Positions 10,402-22,439 of a DNA stretch of 64,000 bases are shown in pieces. Made by a program: the position numbers and the translations under genes. How positions within the stretch are numbered: the first letter of the stretch is position 1; each line of letters opens with the position of its first letter. The DNA is taken from assembly GCA_023375675.1 (NCBI GenBank), contig JALQBC010000049.1, positions 124,001-188,000 of the forward strand, given 5' to 3'. The stretch is from Cytospora piceicola (lineage: Eukaryota > Ascomycota > Sordariomycetes > Diaporthales > Cytosporaceae). The notes beneath the pieces are model-generated. The model saw only the letters and a list, made by a program, of their open reading frames with translations, ran no database searches and was not told the DNA's origin.

Positions 10402-12037
10402 AGGTAAGTGGAGTGATGCTGTGCTGTGCTGCGCTGTCCTGGATAGTGTTGGCGTGGCGACGGAGGAGAGTTTGTGTCAAGCAATGTGTCGTGACGGAGT
10501 CAAGACGACTCAAGCCGAGTGTGGATGGCCGGCCACACTCAAGTAAGTCATGAGAACCCTCTCTGGTTTGTGACCTCCAGTTAGTACCGGACGGCCGTCT
10601 ACTCCTCTTTGGTGAGAGGGTGCAGGAAAAGAGAGGCACTGGAGTAGCCTGTAGATTACCCGTCTACCGGGGCAGATAAATGAGATGATGGAGGAAGCGA
10701 TAGACCTGAGAGAGTGAGTGCGAAGTTAATGGGAGATGGTGCAATTGTTGTGAATGTCTGTGTGAGCGTGTGGCGGGAATGGATTCATGGAGTCAGTCAA
10801 TGTTAGTGCCTGGAGAATGGAGCACCCGTGCGAAGACGCCTGAGCCGCACGGAGGGGACAGCCCTGACAGCTAGGAGACTGGGGGGCATGGGGAGCGGTT
10901 ACAAGCTAGCTACCGGTACCTGGTTGGCCTTGTGACCGATGCGTCGCATCCTATCTATCATCCACTCCCAGCAAGCCGCGTGGCTCAGCCCCGAGGTCTG
11001 CCTCAAGTGTCATAAGACCAAGCACTCCGATCTCTCACCCCCAGACAATTTGAGGCAAAACAAACTGGCACGACGTCCAAGGCAGCCTTACAAGATAGGC
11101 CAAGTGAGAACCTTCATGTTACGAAATCAGACGAGTATGAACGACCTGGTATACATCACTTTCCTACCTACTTAAGTAATAAGTATTTCACTGGTGCGAA
11201 GAGAAGGGTCTCTTACATACAGACTCCGGGGGTCAACACATAGTATATTTGTCCCGAAGCTCAGCCACGCCCTCATACACTTACTTAAAGTATTCAGAAG
11301 TCAACCCTGCATGGACTCAGCAGCGAAGAGGAAGGTCGTTATTGGAGCTCTGTAGGCACGTTGTGGCCTGCCTCGCCATGATTATCGATCAGCCCACAAC
11401 ACTCAGGATGGGAATGGGAGTACCGGTACTTGCTTCGCAAATGCTGCCTGCCCAACAAATCCTAGCATCATAGTTGTCGGCCATTGGTTGATCAACGGTC
11501 TCGTCTCCCTTTGCTCCGTACCTCGCTTTACTGTATCGTGTGCTTGTAGTCGGGATGGAGCCCTTAACAGCTGGGAACTCCGCCCGTGCTAAGCACCAGC
11601 GTCGAGGTTCAGCATGGCCACAAATGCTCACAACATATCTAAAATTTCTGATGTTATAACAGATAGTGGCCGAGGAGGCGGAAGAGGGGAACTTGGAAAC
11701 ACAATGACAGACTCCACAACAACTTGGAAGATGCGACTAGGTTTCAATGACTGCCAACTTGACTAGATAAGGTGAGCAGACATGGTGTCTGCGTATAGGC
11801 TAATTTCATATTTTGTTGCTCCGTTTCTTCTCCTTTTGGCGCCGTGGTTTTGGTTAGGTCATTGACACGACTGTTCTAATCCCATGCAATCGTCAAGGCA
11901 AGCGATGCGAACCAATGTTAGCTCATCACGTCGATCCGGAGTCATTGTCATTCACCGACAAAGTCGTGCTGTACTCCAAGCTGGTTCATCAACATCGTAG
12001 TATTATTGACACATTAGGAAGTAACTCGTTTCGTCGT
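10402..12037. other. Intergenic region
   Basis: No gene is supported. It contains the upstream region of the acidic-protein gene (minus strand, promoter from 10402 rightwards) and the 3' region of the complex I gene. An open frame at 10939-11175 has no domain and poor composition. Between about 11,150 and 11,950 the sequence is unremarkable non-coding DNA. Confidence 0.5.
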
Positions 12038-13004
12038 CTATTTCTTGGGCTCCTCCTTCTTCTCCTCGGGCTTAGGTGTCGGCAGCTTGAAACCCTCTGG
12101 CTTCCGATCAATACCCGTGCCGACCTGCTCCCACGCGCTCGAGCCGCCCTCGAAGTTTCTGAACGCCTGCGTCATCTCCAAAGGCTCCGTGACAATCCTC
12201 TTCTTCTCCTCGTCGTACCGAAGCTCCGTGTATCCTGTCAGCGGGAAGTCCTTGCGCAGTGGGTGGCCCTCGAAGCCGTAGTCGGTCATGATGCGGCGCA
12301 GATCAGGGTGGCCAACAAAGAAAACGCCCATCAGGTCGTATACCTCACGTTCGTACCAGTTGGCTCCCTCGTACAGGCTCGTGATGGAGGGGACAGGAGC
12401 GGCCTCGTCAGCGTAGGTCTTGATGCGGATCCGACTATTGTGTCGAATAGACAACAGGTTGTAGACGACTTCGAAACGCTGGTCGCGGGTGGGGAAGTCG
12501 ACGGCGGTGATGGAGCTGACTTGGGTGAACTCGGCAGCGGTGTTGTCTGGGAGCGACTAGGGTGTTAGCATGTGACAGCAGAAGACGCGCCCAAACGGCA
12601 ATCAAGTAGTGGGGAAGACTACACTTACACTTGAGGAAAGAGAAGACAGGTATGACACCAGAGGGACAGATGTAGATGGTCAACTCATCTTTCCAAACCG
12701 AGAACTGCTGGATGTACTTGGGCAAACAGCCCATCAACCAGGAACCGTATTTGTGCAGATTATCAGCCTTGGACTGGTATTGATCGGTAGGATTGACGAT
12801 GGGTGCCTCCAGTGTGCCGAGTTCCTCTCGGTCCGCCAACCGCATGTTCTTAGCATCTTTGGGAAGCTTGACGGTGTAGGAGTTGGCGCGGGCTGTCACG
12901 GAGAAGCATCGCGCAGCGGCTTCGTTTCGGGGGTTTTGGATGGACAGTCTGGCTGATCGTAGAGCCTGAGCCAATGCTCTGCTCCTCACAAGTTTGGTGG
13001 CCAT
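12038..13004 (-). CDS. NADH:ubiquinone oxidoreductase 30 kDa subunit (NDUFS3 / NuoC homologue), mitochondrial complex I
   Basis: Two exons: 13004-12629 and 12546-12038. The intron (12628-12547, 82 nt) has donor GTAAGT and acceptor CCAG. The joined frame is 294 residues. The N-terminus ([13 protein letters not shown]...) is Arg/Ala/Ser-rich and lacks acids, as in a mitochondrial transit peptide. The diagnostic signature runs from about residue 190 to 226: [13 protein letters not shown], then [15 protein letters not shown] and LRKDFPL. The subunit sits in the peripheral arm near the quinone site and helps assemble the Q module. The C-terminus is a Lys/Glu/Pro tail ([12 protein letters not shown]). 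The gene is divergent from NOT4, with about 870 bp between the two ATGs. It is known in Neurospora as the 30.4 kDa subunit. The call is firm. Confidence 0.95.
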
Positions 13005-13874
13005 TTTCGTTGGGTTTTCTTTGATTCGAGGAAGGTCAATTGGAAGTAGCAGACCTTCCTAAGGGTACCTAGGTAGTCTAAGGGTGGTGCTGGCTATCGA
13101 GCCCTCGGAGTACTCTGGGAGCTGGAGTTGGGGAAGTGGTGAAGTAGTCGGGGATGATTAAACGGGCGCCGCCCATTCGCTGCTCCCCCATCTTACCTCG
13201 GGGGTTTCGGCTGATCTGTCACGTGCATTGACTGAGGTTACCTTCCGTTCCAGCAGAGACTTGGCCAGATATGCTGCATATAGAAGTTAGTAGTCGCAGC
13301 CCCCAAAAAGCCTAGAAGGGGCCTTGTTTCGACTTGATCATTGTCATCTCTTTGCACCTTTGAGAAGCTTCAAGTCATTAGCAACGGTTATTTGCTTACC
13401 TCATCCCAGGTGCCATAATATCCATTGGCCCACTAGCCTTATTGTGGGGCTATCTCATTTTGGTGCTAGCGTGCTTTCTGCTCTTTCCCATGGCGTGGAA
13501 GGCTTGAAGGCTTTTGATTCCAACCACGACTGCCAGCTGCTGCCACCCTCTCTTAATCCATCAACCACCTCGCCTACCACGCCGCACCATATCGTTTGCG
13601 CATCCTCACAGCAAACCACGGCCAGCATTCCCAGACTGCGCACCTGTCATTACATACAGTCTATTGCGCGATTTGCTTCAGACAGCTTCTTCAGGTCTGA
13701 TTCAGGCTTGTGTTGGTTGACCTTTTTGACCGACGTGCAGTTTGTCTAGTTACAACCTGCACAACCCACCACGCCTTTTCTTTTGAGACCACTTCTTCGA
13801 CGCGCGACGCGCCTCCCAAACGACAGTTGATATAATCATACTTAGACTGTCATTTAGCCAGCCATCTCTACAGC
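13005..13874. promoter_or_regulatory. Shared divergent promoter region of the complex I 30 kDa gene and NOT4
   Basis: The 870 bp between the two start codons serve both genes. Pyrimidine-rich runs lie near each start on the coding strand of that gene: CT-rich sequence at 13,760-13,800 before NOT4, and on the minus strand TTCCTCGAATCAAAG-type sequence near 13,020-13,035. No TATA box is obvious. The open frame at 13324-13749 is more likely 5' leader and promoter than a gene. Confidence 0.55.
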
Positions 13875-16800
13875 ATGGCTCCTCAAGACCAATACCTCGA
13901 TGACGAGGAGGACACCTGGTAAGCAAGCCTTCACCTGCCCACCCCAAGCTAACGATCCTCCCGTCACTTCTCTGCAGCCTTTCGGGCCCACTCAACTTCC
14001 AAACCTTTACTGATAGCCTCCAGCCCTCTTTGCATCGAGGAGTTCGATCTCTCCGACAAGAACTTCCGACCGTGTCCATGCGGCTATCAGGTAAGAATCA
14101 TTTTCCAGGTATCGTGGTTTTATTACCGCTTGCTAACCTCTCGATCCAGGTGTGCCAATTCTGCTACCACAACCTGAAGAATAACATGAACGGCCTCTGT
14201 CCCGCTTGCCGACGACCCTATGACGACAAGACAATACAGTACAAGGCTGTCACGGCTGAAGAGTTGGTCATTCTGTGCATTACCCCACTAGGCCATTTTG
14301 CTGACAATCTGACAGGGAGGCCGAATTCAAGGCCAGACAACAAACCACCAAGAAGAAGCGCGCTGAACTACAAGGCCAGAAGGAAGTACAGAAACGCGAC
14401 ATAGAAAAAGATGCGCGTAAGAATCTCGTTGGCATTCGTGTCGTTCAGAAGAACCTCGTCTACGTCACCGGATTAACCCCCACTGTACGAGAGGACGAAC
14501 TCCTGAAGACTCTCCGGCAACCGCAATTCTTTGGGCAGTACGGCAACATCCAGAAGATTTCGATTAGTAACCGGAAGAATCAGGACGGGCAGAACCAGTC
14601 TCTCGGAATTTATGTGACTTTCGAGAAGAAGGAAGATGCCCAGCGCTGCATTCAGGCCGTCAACGGTTCTCAAAACGGTGATCGAACACTGAAAGCCCAA
14701 CTCGGTACGACCAAGTATTGCTCGGCCTGGCTTCGGCATGAGCAGTGCACCAACCGCCAGTGCATGTTCTTGCACGAGCTTGGTGAAGAGGAGGACAGTT
14801 TCACAAGACAAGGTCTTTCATCCTGGGCCAGCTTGCAACAACAACGACCTTATGCCGCGGGCGCATCTTCGCGGTCTGCCTCTCGACAGCAGACCCAGGC
14901 CCAGTCTTATCCGGCCTCCCAGCTCATGGCTCGCACCTCTAGTAGAGACGGATCTGAGGATGGTGATGCTCCAGCTTTGCCTGCCACAGCGAACTGGGCT
15001 CGCAGTACACAACAACGCAGCCGACGTGGCAGTCATGCAACTAGTGGTGCAGCGTCAAGCCCGGCTGTGTCCATGTCATTGCCCGCAACAACCGAAGCGA
15101 CCGAGGAAGCCATCGAGTCTACCCCTCAGGAAGAGGCACCCGCGCCTCCAGATACGGCCGCAGACGCTATTCCGGACAACACCGAGCCCGCCGAGCCCGC
15201 CGAAGCTGCCGAGCCTGCTGAATCTTCCGAGCCCAAGAACCCTTACGATGTGGCGCTCCTGGAAATGCTCAAATCTATGGGTGCGCTCGAGCTGAAGCTT
15301 CGACCTGTCACCCCCGACAACACTGTTCCGCCACTGTTTGATGCCCGGGGAGGCGAGAGGCGCAGGGCGATGCGAGAAGAGGAAGAGCGACACCTGAATG
15401 GAGAGCAAGATGAACAGCTCGAGGCATTGGAGCCTGCTGAGCCTGAGGTGGAGCCTGAGATCGGCAGCCTGGCACTAGGTGGCGAGCCTGAGGAGCGTGA
15501 CCAAGCCAGTGAAGGACATGCGTTCGAGCCTCGTCGATCTATCGCCCAGCCGCCCATTCAGAGGACCGGCACCGATCCTCTCTTTGCTGCAGGCATGGGC
15601 TCAAACTTCGCCCAGGGTGCAGCCAACATTCCTTCTGTTGGCAACAGAACCATGACCCCGCAGCAAGAGGCGTACCTGCGGCCTCAAGCTGGCTTCGCAG
15701 GCAACATGCCGCCTGGCATCAACGCCTCTCAATCCTCCTTATTCCAGGGCCAAGGTCAGGGCCAGGGTCAGGGCCAGGGTCAGGGTCAGGGTCACAGCCG
15801 TCAGACCTCTCGCTACAGTTTTGCGAATGACAACCCAGCCTCAGCTAATACCTTGAAGCTGGCTACTAATTCTCGCATCATGGCACAACAAGCCTCAATG
15901 ATGCCATCTGCCTTTCACTCTCAGCCGGGTGGCCAGTATTACTCCACTACTTCCATGCCTGGACCTCCACCCGGACTCAAGTCGACAGGAACGCCGCCTA
16001 GCATGTTTGGTCAGGGAAATGCCTTTGGCAACTCTGGATTCGGTGGCAAGGACTCTAACGAGGTCCTCCACAGCCTCATTAGGGGTCGGGCTGGAGGAGT
16101 CGGCCAGGCCCATGATGCTAGCAAGCGTGAGTACATGTTTTCTTCCTTTCCCAACCAGTACCCACCTTCCACCACCTCTACCCCAGCTCCTGCTACCGCC
16201 GGCCTCCTGGCAGCGCTCTATAATAATGGAGCATACCAAGACTTCGGTGCCAAGCAGAAGAAGAAGGGGAAGAAGCACAGGCACGCTAACACTTCCTCCT
16301 CTGGGGGGAGTGGCTTAGTAGATCTTGCGGACCCGAGCATCCTGCAGGCGAGAATCCAGCACCATCAACAGAGCAATGCCGGAGTCGGATCGGGACTGTT
16401 TGGAGGCCAGGCGGGTTCAGGTGGGTACAACCCCAATATGTTGTACAACTCCCAGCCGCAATACCGGGGATGGTAGACACTGTGTCTGCCTTCCCCTCCC
16501 TGTGCACCACGCGGCAAATCATTTTCTTTTTGGTTTTGATGTTGGAGCGAATATTCTGTATGATTTGTAATGCAGGCGTTTTCGGCTCGCCAAGGGAACG
16601 GGCTACAGGGCAGCACGACGGACTATGGACAAAGCAGTTTTGACTGCTTCGAGTTTTGAGCGAGCATCGCAAGCCGCTGGCCACTGGCGGATTACAGGCC
16701 GGCGGGGGTTTGCACAGGCGTTCGTCACGTTTGCATCTGGAAAAAAGGAGTCGAAGGCATTCTCCAAGGAGACCTTTTCGAAGGCGTTATTTCACAGGAT

Positions 16801-19773
16801 TGGCATTCTACACTACACATCTTCCACATCCTTCGGGCTCAGGGTTACGTCAGGCAAGCCATCTCGCCCTCTCCAAAGGTCAACCATGTACGTTAACATC
16901 ACGTGCTCAGTTTCCGGTCAACTTTCCGGGGGCTGATACGGCACGCATTCCTGGGGAAAATAGAGAACATTTTCTTTGCCAACCATAACGTGTCTCCTTT
17001 TCTTCGAGACGCCCGCGGGGATCGCCTAGACGGAAGCCGTGACATAACCTTGAGCCCTCCTGTATATAATTCTCCTCTTGGGGATGTCGTCGTGCTGCCT
17101 TGTGGCGTTCCCTTAGCTGCTGCGCTGTGTATTGCGGCGACTTTGTATTTTTGTACATTTTGTATTTTTTGTATTTTTCGACGTAATCTGGCTGGCGCAG
17201 TTGTGCTAACAACCTTTTCTATAGAAGAAGATGATCCTTTCCTAAACGACGCTACGAACATTGTCGACGCCTTGGTGTCCGATGACCCCATCGAGGAGAC
17301 GGTCTCGACGCCTGTTGGTTCATTCCCAAGCTTTGGTACCACGGCCCTTCCAGTACCTCCAGGACTAGGCTTCACCGCACATAGTCACCCTCCGCGGACA
17401 GCTACGCCTTCACAACCGCCTCCAGGGATCGCGACCCCGCAAATCCCTAGTGGAGGTCTTGTGCCCATCGCTACTCCCACTCCAATCATTCCACTAAAAC
17501 TGGCTATGCCAGCATCACCTGCTTCGATTGCCGATTCATCGAAGGCTACTAAGAAGTCGCTCGAGTCTACTACCGGCGCTCAAGCTAAGAAGAGTATCAA
17601 GGCACTCGCGCTGGATAGTGGCCTGTCGAAAGAGATTGCATCTCACGCAACCACCTCGACCAAGGGCAAGAAGGCTGTGCTTCAAGAAGAGGACTTCCCA
17701 GCCTTGGAGTCTGCCAAACCCATTTCGCGAGCTTCCACACCCTTGCCAACCAAGGCACCCTCAATCAAGACCCCAATGGTCGTGAAGAAGGTACAGGCTG
17801 AGACACCCAAGCCAGCTGCAACCCCTTCCGTGCCAGAGACTCCTATACAGCCAGTATCCACACCCAAGTTGGAAAAGAAGGTTGAGAAGAGGGTCGTCCC
17901 TGGTGTTCTGAACATTGCAGCTGCTACTAGAGCGGCCGCAGCTGCAGGGATGTCCAACCCTTCTTCAACTGTGACATCGGCGGTCGAGAGGCCAGATGAT
18001 GCAGCTTTCCCAGCTCTCCCAACGCCAAGCTCTATCTCATCGCCTGCGGCTCGAGCTGCGCCGAAGACTTTGCGCGTCGTCTCGACGCCGAAGGCAGAGA
18101 CCCCGATGCCATTTTCTGCCGTTCCGATGGCGCCCCCACCTCTTCGACATGCGTTCAGCGGCTTGCAGCGACCTGAGACACCCGGTAGCGTTGATATCAA
18201 CTCGGATTCAGCGTCGATAGTCTCAGCGTCTGTCTCAGCATCTCGTACCAATTCTCCGCCACCTGGACCTTCGCGTATCGGCTCTGCTGCCGTTCGATCG
18301 ACAACCAAAAGCCAGCAACGAAAGGCGAGGAAGGATGCTACGAAGAAGGAAGCGGTTGCGATTGCGGCCCAACCCAAGCAAGAACCTGAGGTCGAAATCG
18401 CACCTATAGTTGGACGCAAGAAGAAGCAGAAGAAAGAACCAAAGTCAGCCGCGTCAAAGGAAACCACCCCAGCTGCTGAGAGTCGACCCCAGTCGCCTGG
18501 CCCAGCGGAGAAAATAGAGAGACTAGAAAAGGATAAACCTATCGAGAAGGAGGAAAAGGAAAAGCCCGCAGTCGAGGAGAAAGTGTCGACATACCGTCAA
18601 GCTGTCAACGAGTCTATGAGTCTCGAGGAGCCGCTGGTCCCTAGATCGAGACGGAAGGATGGCAACGTATCCTCCACTGGAGAACCACCAAAGCCAGTGG
18701 CTGATAGGCCGCTCCCTTCCCCAGCTGCTGTCCTCCAGGTACTCGTCCAACAGGGACTCATTACGGATGTTGAGGCGCTTTCTCTGCTCAAGACGGTTAC
18801 GAGCACTTCGCACCGCTCTGAGCAGTATGCACCTGTTATCCCCAAGGACGGTGTGACCGAGGTGAAGCACATGATTACTGAGGAGGACCAGCAGACTCTC
18901 CTGTCTGGCAACCCAGTGCACAAGATCGTTGACGGCTCGCGGGTCTTGTTCACGCCCAATGGCAACTGCGTTCGTAACCTCTCCCCTGCAGAAGAGGAGC
19001 GCTACCTCGAGCTGCAAATCTCTATCGCGGCCGCGTCTGACGACCCCGCCGAATACGTACACTCGCGCCACGAGCAGAGCAACGGTTTCAGCGTGATCAA
19101 GGGCCGAGCGGTAGCCAATGGCGTGCCAGGCTACTTTGCCCAGGGAACGACCCTTCCTGCCGCCGATGGTCAAGCTCTGCCGACTGTCTCTGATCCTCTG
19201 CAGAAGATGACGCGCGAGGAAGCACTCGCCAACATCAACCAGTCCATTCTGCCACGTCTAAACCTCGGCACTGCCAACCTAAACAATCTGGCCGCCACTC
19301 CGGATTCCAGCAACAACAGCAAAGGCCAGAGCCAGAACATCCCGCAATATGCGCCTACCATGACCAACGCCACCAATGCGCTGAACTCTCTCGCTCCCCT
19401 GATCCTCAACTTTGCGTCCTCTGGCTCGCCCGGCTCCACTGCTGCCCTCGCGGCGGAGCTGTCCGGACAGCCTGCTGGCTCGAGTCTCGCGCAGCTGGAT
19501 CCGACCGATGACTTCAGCGGAATGGCGAACACCATGATAAATCCCCCTTTGCCAAGTATGGCCTCCGCCACTGCCGCCGGCAAGGCCCTTGGCAGCACCA
19601 GCAGCGTACCCGCGCTGGTCAACTTCCCTATGTTGAGCCTGGAGGACATGGAACAAGCATTCACCCTGGCCAAGAAGGAGGCCGAGAAGATGGAGAAGAG
19701 CCTCAACCAGGTCATTAAGAAGAACCGGAAGCTTCTCTCACTCTCGTCCTCGGGCGGCGGTGGCGGGCATTGA
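13875..19773 (+). CDS. NOT4: CCR4-NOT complex subunit NOT4, RING E3 ubiquitin ligase (5-exon model)
   Basis: Exons: 13875-13918, 14024-14090, 14150-14262 (donor GTTGGT, tentative), 14316-16420 and 17225-19773; the total is 4,878 nt, 1,625 residues. The C4C4 RING is complete: Cys15 and 18, Cys32 and 34, Cys39 and 42, Cys54 and 57. A Lys/Arg/Glu coiled linker follows, then an RRM at about 122-205 (NLVYVTGL) and a CCCH finger (C210-x8-C219-x4-C224-x3-H228). The rest is disordered, with a Gly-Gln dipeptide run (15,749-15,790) and a VPPGLGF segment; a conserved coiled stretch (MEQAFTLAKKEAEKMEK) ends the protein. NOT4 ubiquitinates stalled-ribosome and other targets and works with CCR4-NOT in mRNA decay. 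The second block has no upstream ATG of its own and starts at a strong acceptor (GCTAAC branch, TTTTCTATAG), and the phases match donor GTGGGT at 16,421; this supports one gene. Without that 804-nt intron the frame stops at 16,476. Confidence 0.82.
16421..17224 (+). other. Long intron of NOT4, or alternative 3' end
   Basis: It is 804 nt, far longer than the other introns here (52-110 nt). Donor GTGGGTACAA; acceptor TTTTCTATAG with a GTGCTAAC branch site about 20 nt upstream. If not removed, the frame adds 18 codons after the donor and ends at TAG 16,474-16,476, giving a 794-residue protein that still has the RING, RRM and CCCH domains. It also holds a T-rich stretch with repeated TTTTGTATTTTT words (about 17,143-17,180) and a TATATAA at about 17,063. 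An internal promoter or an embedded ncRNA is possible, but I see no firm sign of either. Confidence 0.55.
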
Positions 19774-20189
19774 CTAGTTGGCGCTTCGCATACTTCCTCT
19801 ACCCCCACTGCTGTCGTTGCGAAGACGCCCGGGGGTGGCCGTATTCGCAGGCGCGAGATGCTGCAGCGTGGCATCGCGAGGGTTGGGCTAGTTGCGTCGC
19901 GAGCCTGTTTTGGTTTTGATGGTGGTGTTCTTGGCGTGAGCTGCGGCTTTGCGCTGAGGGCGACTGTTGTTGCGTTTGTGGTACTGAGCGCCGTCCTTGA
20001 AAAGCTCGTTGTCTTGAGCTTATGGATGGTTATCAGGGCTTACGGCATCGGCATGTGGACATTGAGAGTTCTTGTAGCCCTGCTCGACTGGGTCGGGGCT
20101 ACGTATTGAGGTTGACTTGCTGTCTACTTTTACGGCGGAAGAGTTTTTGAGGTGTATGAAGATGGACTTGCAGTTTGCGTTTTAAAAGT

Positions 20190-20214
20190 GCAGGTCAGCC
20201 TGGTGAAGGGGCAT
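20190..20214 (+). repeat. Direct repeat copy 1 at the left island edge
   Basis: GCAGGTCAGCCTGG-TGAAGGGGCA here matches GCAGGTCAGCCCGG-CGAAGGGGCA at 20,382 with only two differences, both C/T. The C-to-T type of the differences would fit mild RIP of one copy, although both sites are in CpC/CpG-like contexts rather than CpA. Confidence 0.7.
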
Positions 20215-20381
20215 GGAATCATAGAGTCGACGAAGCAGGCATTTCAAGTCTCTTGTCAGTTCGGTGGACAGCGCTTCGAGGACGATACCGGACAGCGGTG
20301 TTTTTCTGTTTCTTGATTTATCTTCCTGGCGAAGGATTGTTTTGCGCGAACCATTTGATTTGTCCTGCGGCGTTACGAGGG

Positions 20382-20406
20382 GCAGGTCAGCCCGGCGAAG
20401 GGGCAC
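20382..20406 (+). repeat. Direct repeat copy 2 at the left island edge
   Basis: Second copy of the 24-25 bp repeat at 20,190, 192 bp downstream in the same orientation. It lies about 200 bp before base composition changes. It may be a remnant of an insertion boundary or part of a local duplication. Confidence 0.7.
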
Positions 20407-21759
20407 AGGAAAATAAACTCTACCAGGCTAATCAGGTGGCTTGTTTGTGTGTAGGATACGGGAGGGCGTACTGTCAGGGGTCGCATTGTACTTTTACAGG
20501 GAACACTGAGGTTTACGGCTTACGGTTTGGCATTTTTATAGTATCGCACGGCATGTCGTCGTATAATGGGGTAGCTCACACACCTCGATAACGTGAGGCG
20601 ATAATTTCCGATTTTAGCAGGTCTCGGCTCTTAAAATATTGTCTTATATATGTTTCTAGAGTGTATTTTCGAAGTTAAGACTTATTTCTAAAGTAATTTC
20701 GACATTTAGATTAGGTTTCTAAAGTATATATAACTCGAGTTCGAGGCGAGACTTTTTATTAGCCCTTTTCTTCCTTCTCTTTTATTAGGGTTAAGGGTTC
20801 TGTAGCTTATATAGCTCTAACGCCCGCCTCGGTAATTAAGCCTGTTCCGGGGTTTTACTAGGTAGTATACTTACGTCGAACCCTTAGCTATATAAACTTA
20901 CTTCTTTACTCTTTATCTTTAATTCTATTCTTCTTTTTTATAACTAACTTTCTTAACTTTTTAGCTGTTAGCTTATACTAATAAATATTAATTTAAAATT
21001 AAAGGTTAAAACTATAAAACAGATTTAAAAGTTAAATTAAAAATACCGTTTAAAAAGGAAAAGGCTAAAGTAAAGCTAAAGGCTTTAGTTAAACTAAAGG
21101 CCCCGGCTAAGTTAAAGGCTTTAACCGAGCCTTTTACCTTATTCTACCGCTTAAGTAGGAAAAAGCTAAGTAGTACTACCGCTTTAAATAGCGATAATAA
21201 ATAGCCCGGACTTAGTATACTTACTAGTATCGTATTTAGTAATACGTATAAGGTTTAAAAGACCGGAGACGTTAATACTATTATAATTTAGTTTTTATAA
21301 GACTATTTTAAATTAAACCGGGACCCGGAAATACTATTTATTCTCTCGGACTTAAGATAATTCTTAGAAGTTATCGATAAGGTAACGTTTAAAGCTATCG
21401 CTAATATCTCGAGTATATTATAAAAGTATAAGCTTTTTATAAATTTCGGATTCTTACTTATATATAAGATCTATACTAAAAAGAATAAAAGCGACCGCTT
21501 AGTTTTAAATTAGTAAAACCCGGTACCGGACGCCTTTACCTTTTAAAAGAAGTAGCTTTAAAGCTTTTTTAAAGATAAGGTAAAGAGTAATCTTAACTTT
21601 ATTAGCCGCGAGTATAATAAGGTTACGTTATTCTACTCGCTTACAGTTACTAAAAAAAGTATAAAAATTATCGGCGAAATCCTTAGCTTTAATAAAATAA
21701 AATATATATATATATACTAGACTTATATCGGTAAGTAAACGACCCTTTTCCTTTATATC

Positions 21760-22040
21760 CGGTTAATATTAAATAATACCGACAGACTTTAATAATTTTA
21801 ATACTATTTAGTATTAATAAACCTCGATAATCTTATACTATTTAATATTAACAGACCTCGATAATCTTAGTACTATTTAGTACCGACAGGACTTAAATAA
21901 ACTTAGTATTATTTAGTATTAACGGACCTTAATAAACTTAGTACTATTTAATACTAACCGACCTCGATAATTTTAGTACTATTTAGTATTAATAAGACTT
22001 AATTAATTAACTTAATACTAAATAGTACTAACAAACCTCG
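21760..22040. repeat. Tandem array, period about 36 bp, with a palindromic core
   Basis: Eight copies of a core close to TTAGTACTATTTAGTAYTAA begin near 21,761, 21,798, 21,834, 21,867, 21,902, 21,938, 21,973 and 22,012, separated by CGACCTCGATAA-like spacers. Spacing is 33-39 bp. Each core is an imperfect inverted repeat, so every unit could form a small hairpin. The sequence CACCTTTTAGTACTAAC, one end of the dispersed palindrome family, directly follows the array at 22,051. Confidence 0.8.
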
Positions 22041-22439
22041 ATAGTTTTAACACCTTTTAGTACTAACTACTTATAAATAATACTAATAACTTTATAGTAT
22101 ACACGTTTTATAGCCCTTTAATTAAAGCTAAACTATATAAGTTTTAGTTATACCTATATACCTTAGTAAACGTATATAGATAATATATCGAACTAGTCGA
22201 AGGGTTTTAAAACTCTAGCTTAAAGCAGATTTATAAGTCGGTGTTTAGTAACCCGAAATAGCCGATTCGCCTAATTAGAAATAACAACGTCGGAATACCT
22301 TAACTTAAAAAGATTAATATAAACGTAACTATAAATATAATAATCTTATAATACCTCGCTTATTACTTTATAAGTATTTACTTAAATATAGAAGGTATTA
22401 AACGGTATAAACGTTATAAACCGAGTAAAGAATTTCTAT

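Larger units (their letters stand above)
19774..20590. other. NOT4 3' flank and transition into the AT-rich island
   Basis: No gene is supported. Composition is still normal, with CpA and TpG present, until about 20,590. It contains a pair of direct repeats (20,190 and 20,382). The open frame 20,175-20,591 spans both copies and is probably not a gene. Confidence 0.5.

Noticed and set aside
10939..11175. 78-codon open frame (+)
   Set aside because: Frequent Arg/Gln/Ser without pattern; no splice partner.
16903..19773. Second block as a separate gene from an alternative start
   Set aside because: No ATG in the first 300 codons that fits; a strong splice acceptor lies at 17,224 and its phase fits the upstream NOT4 donor. 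Kept as exon 5.
20175..20591. 138-codon open frame (+) at the left edge
   Set aside because: Spans the two direct repeats and ends at the composition change. Cys/Gly/Ser-rich without any domain or intron signal.
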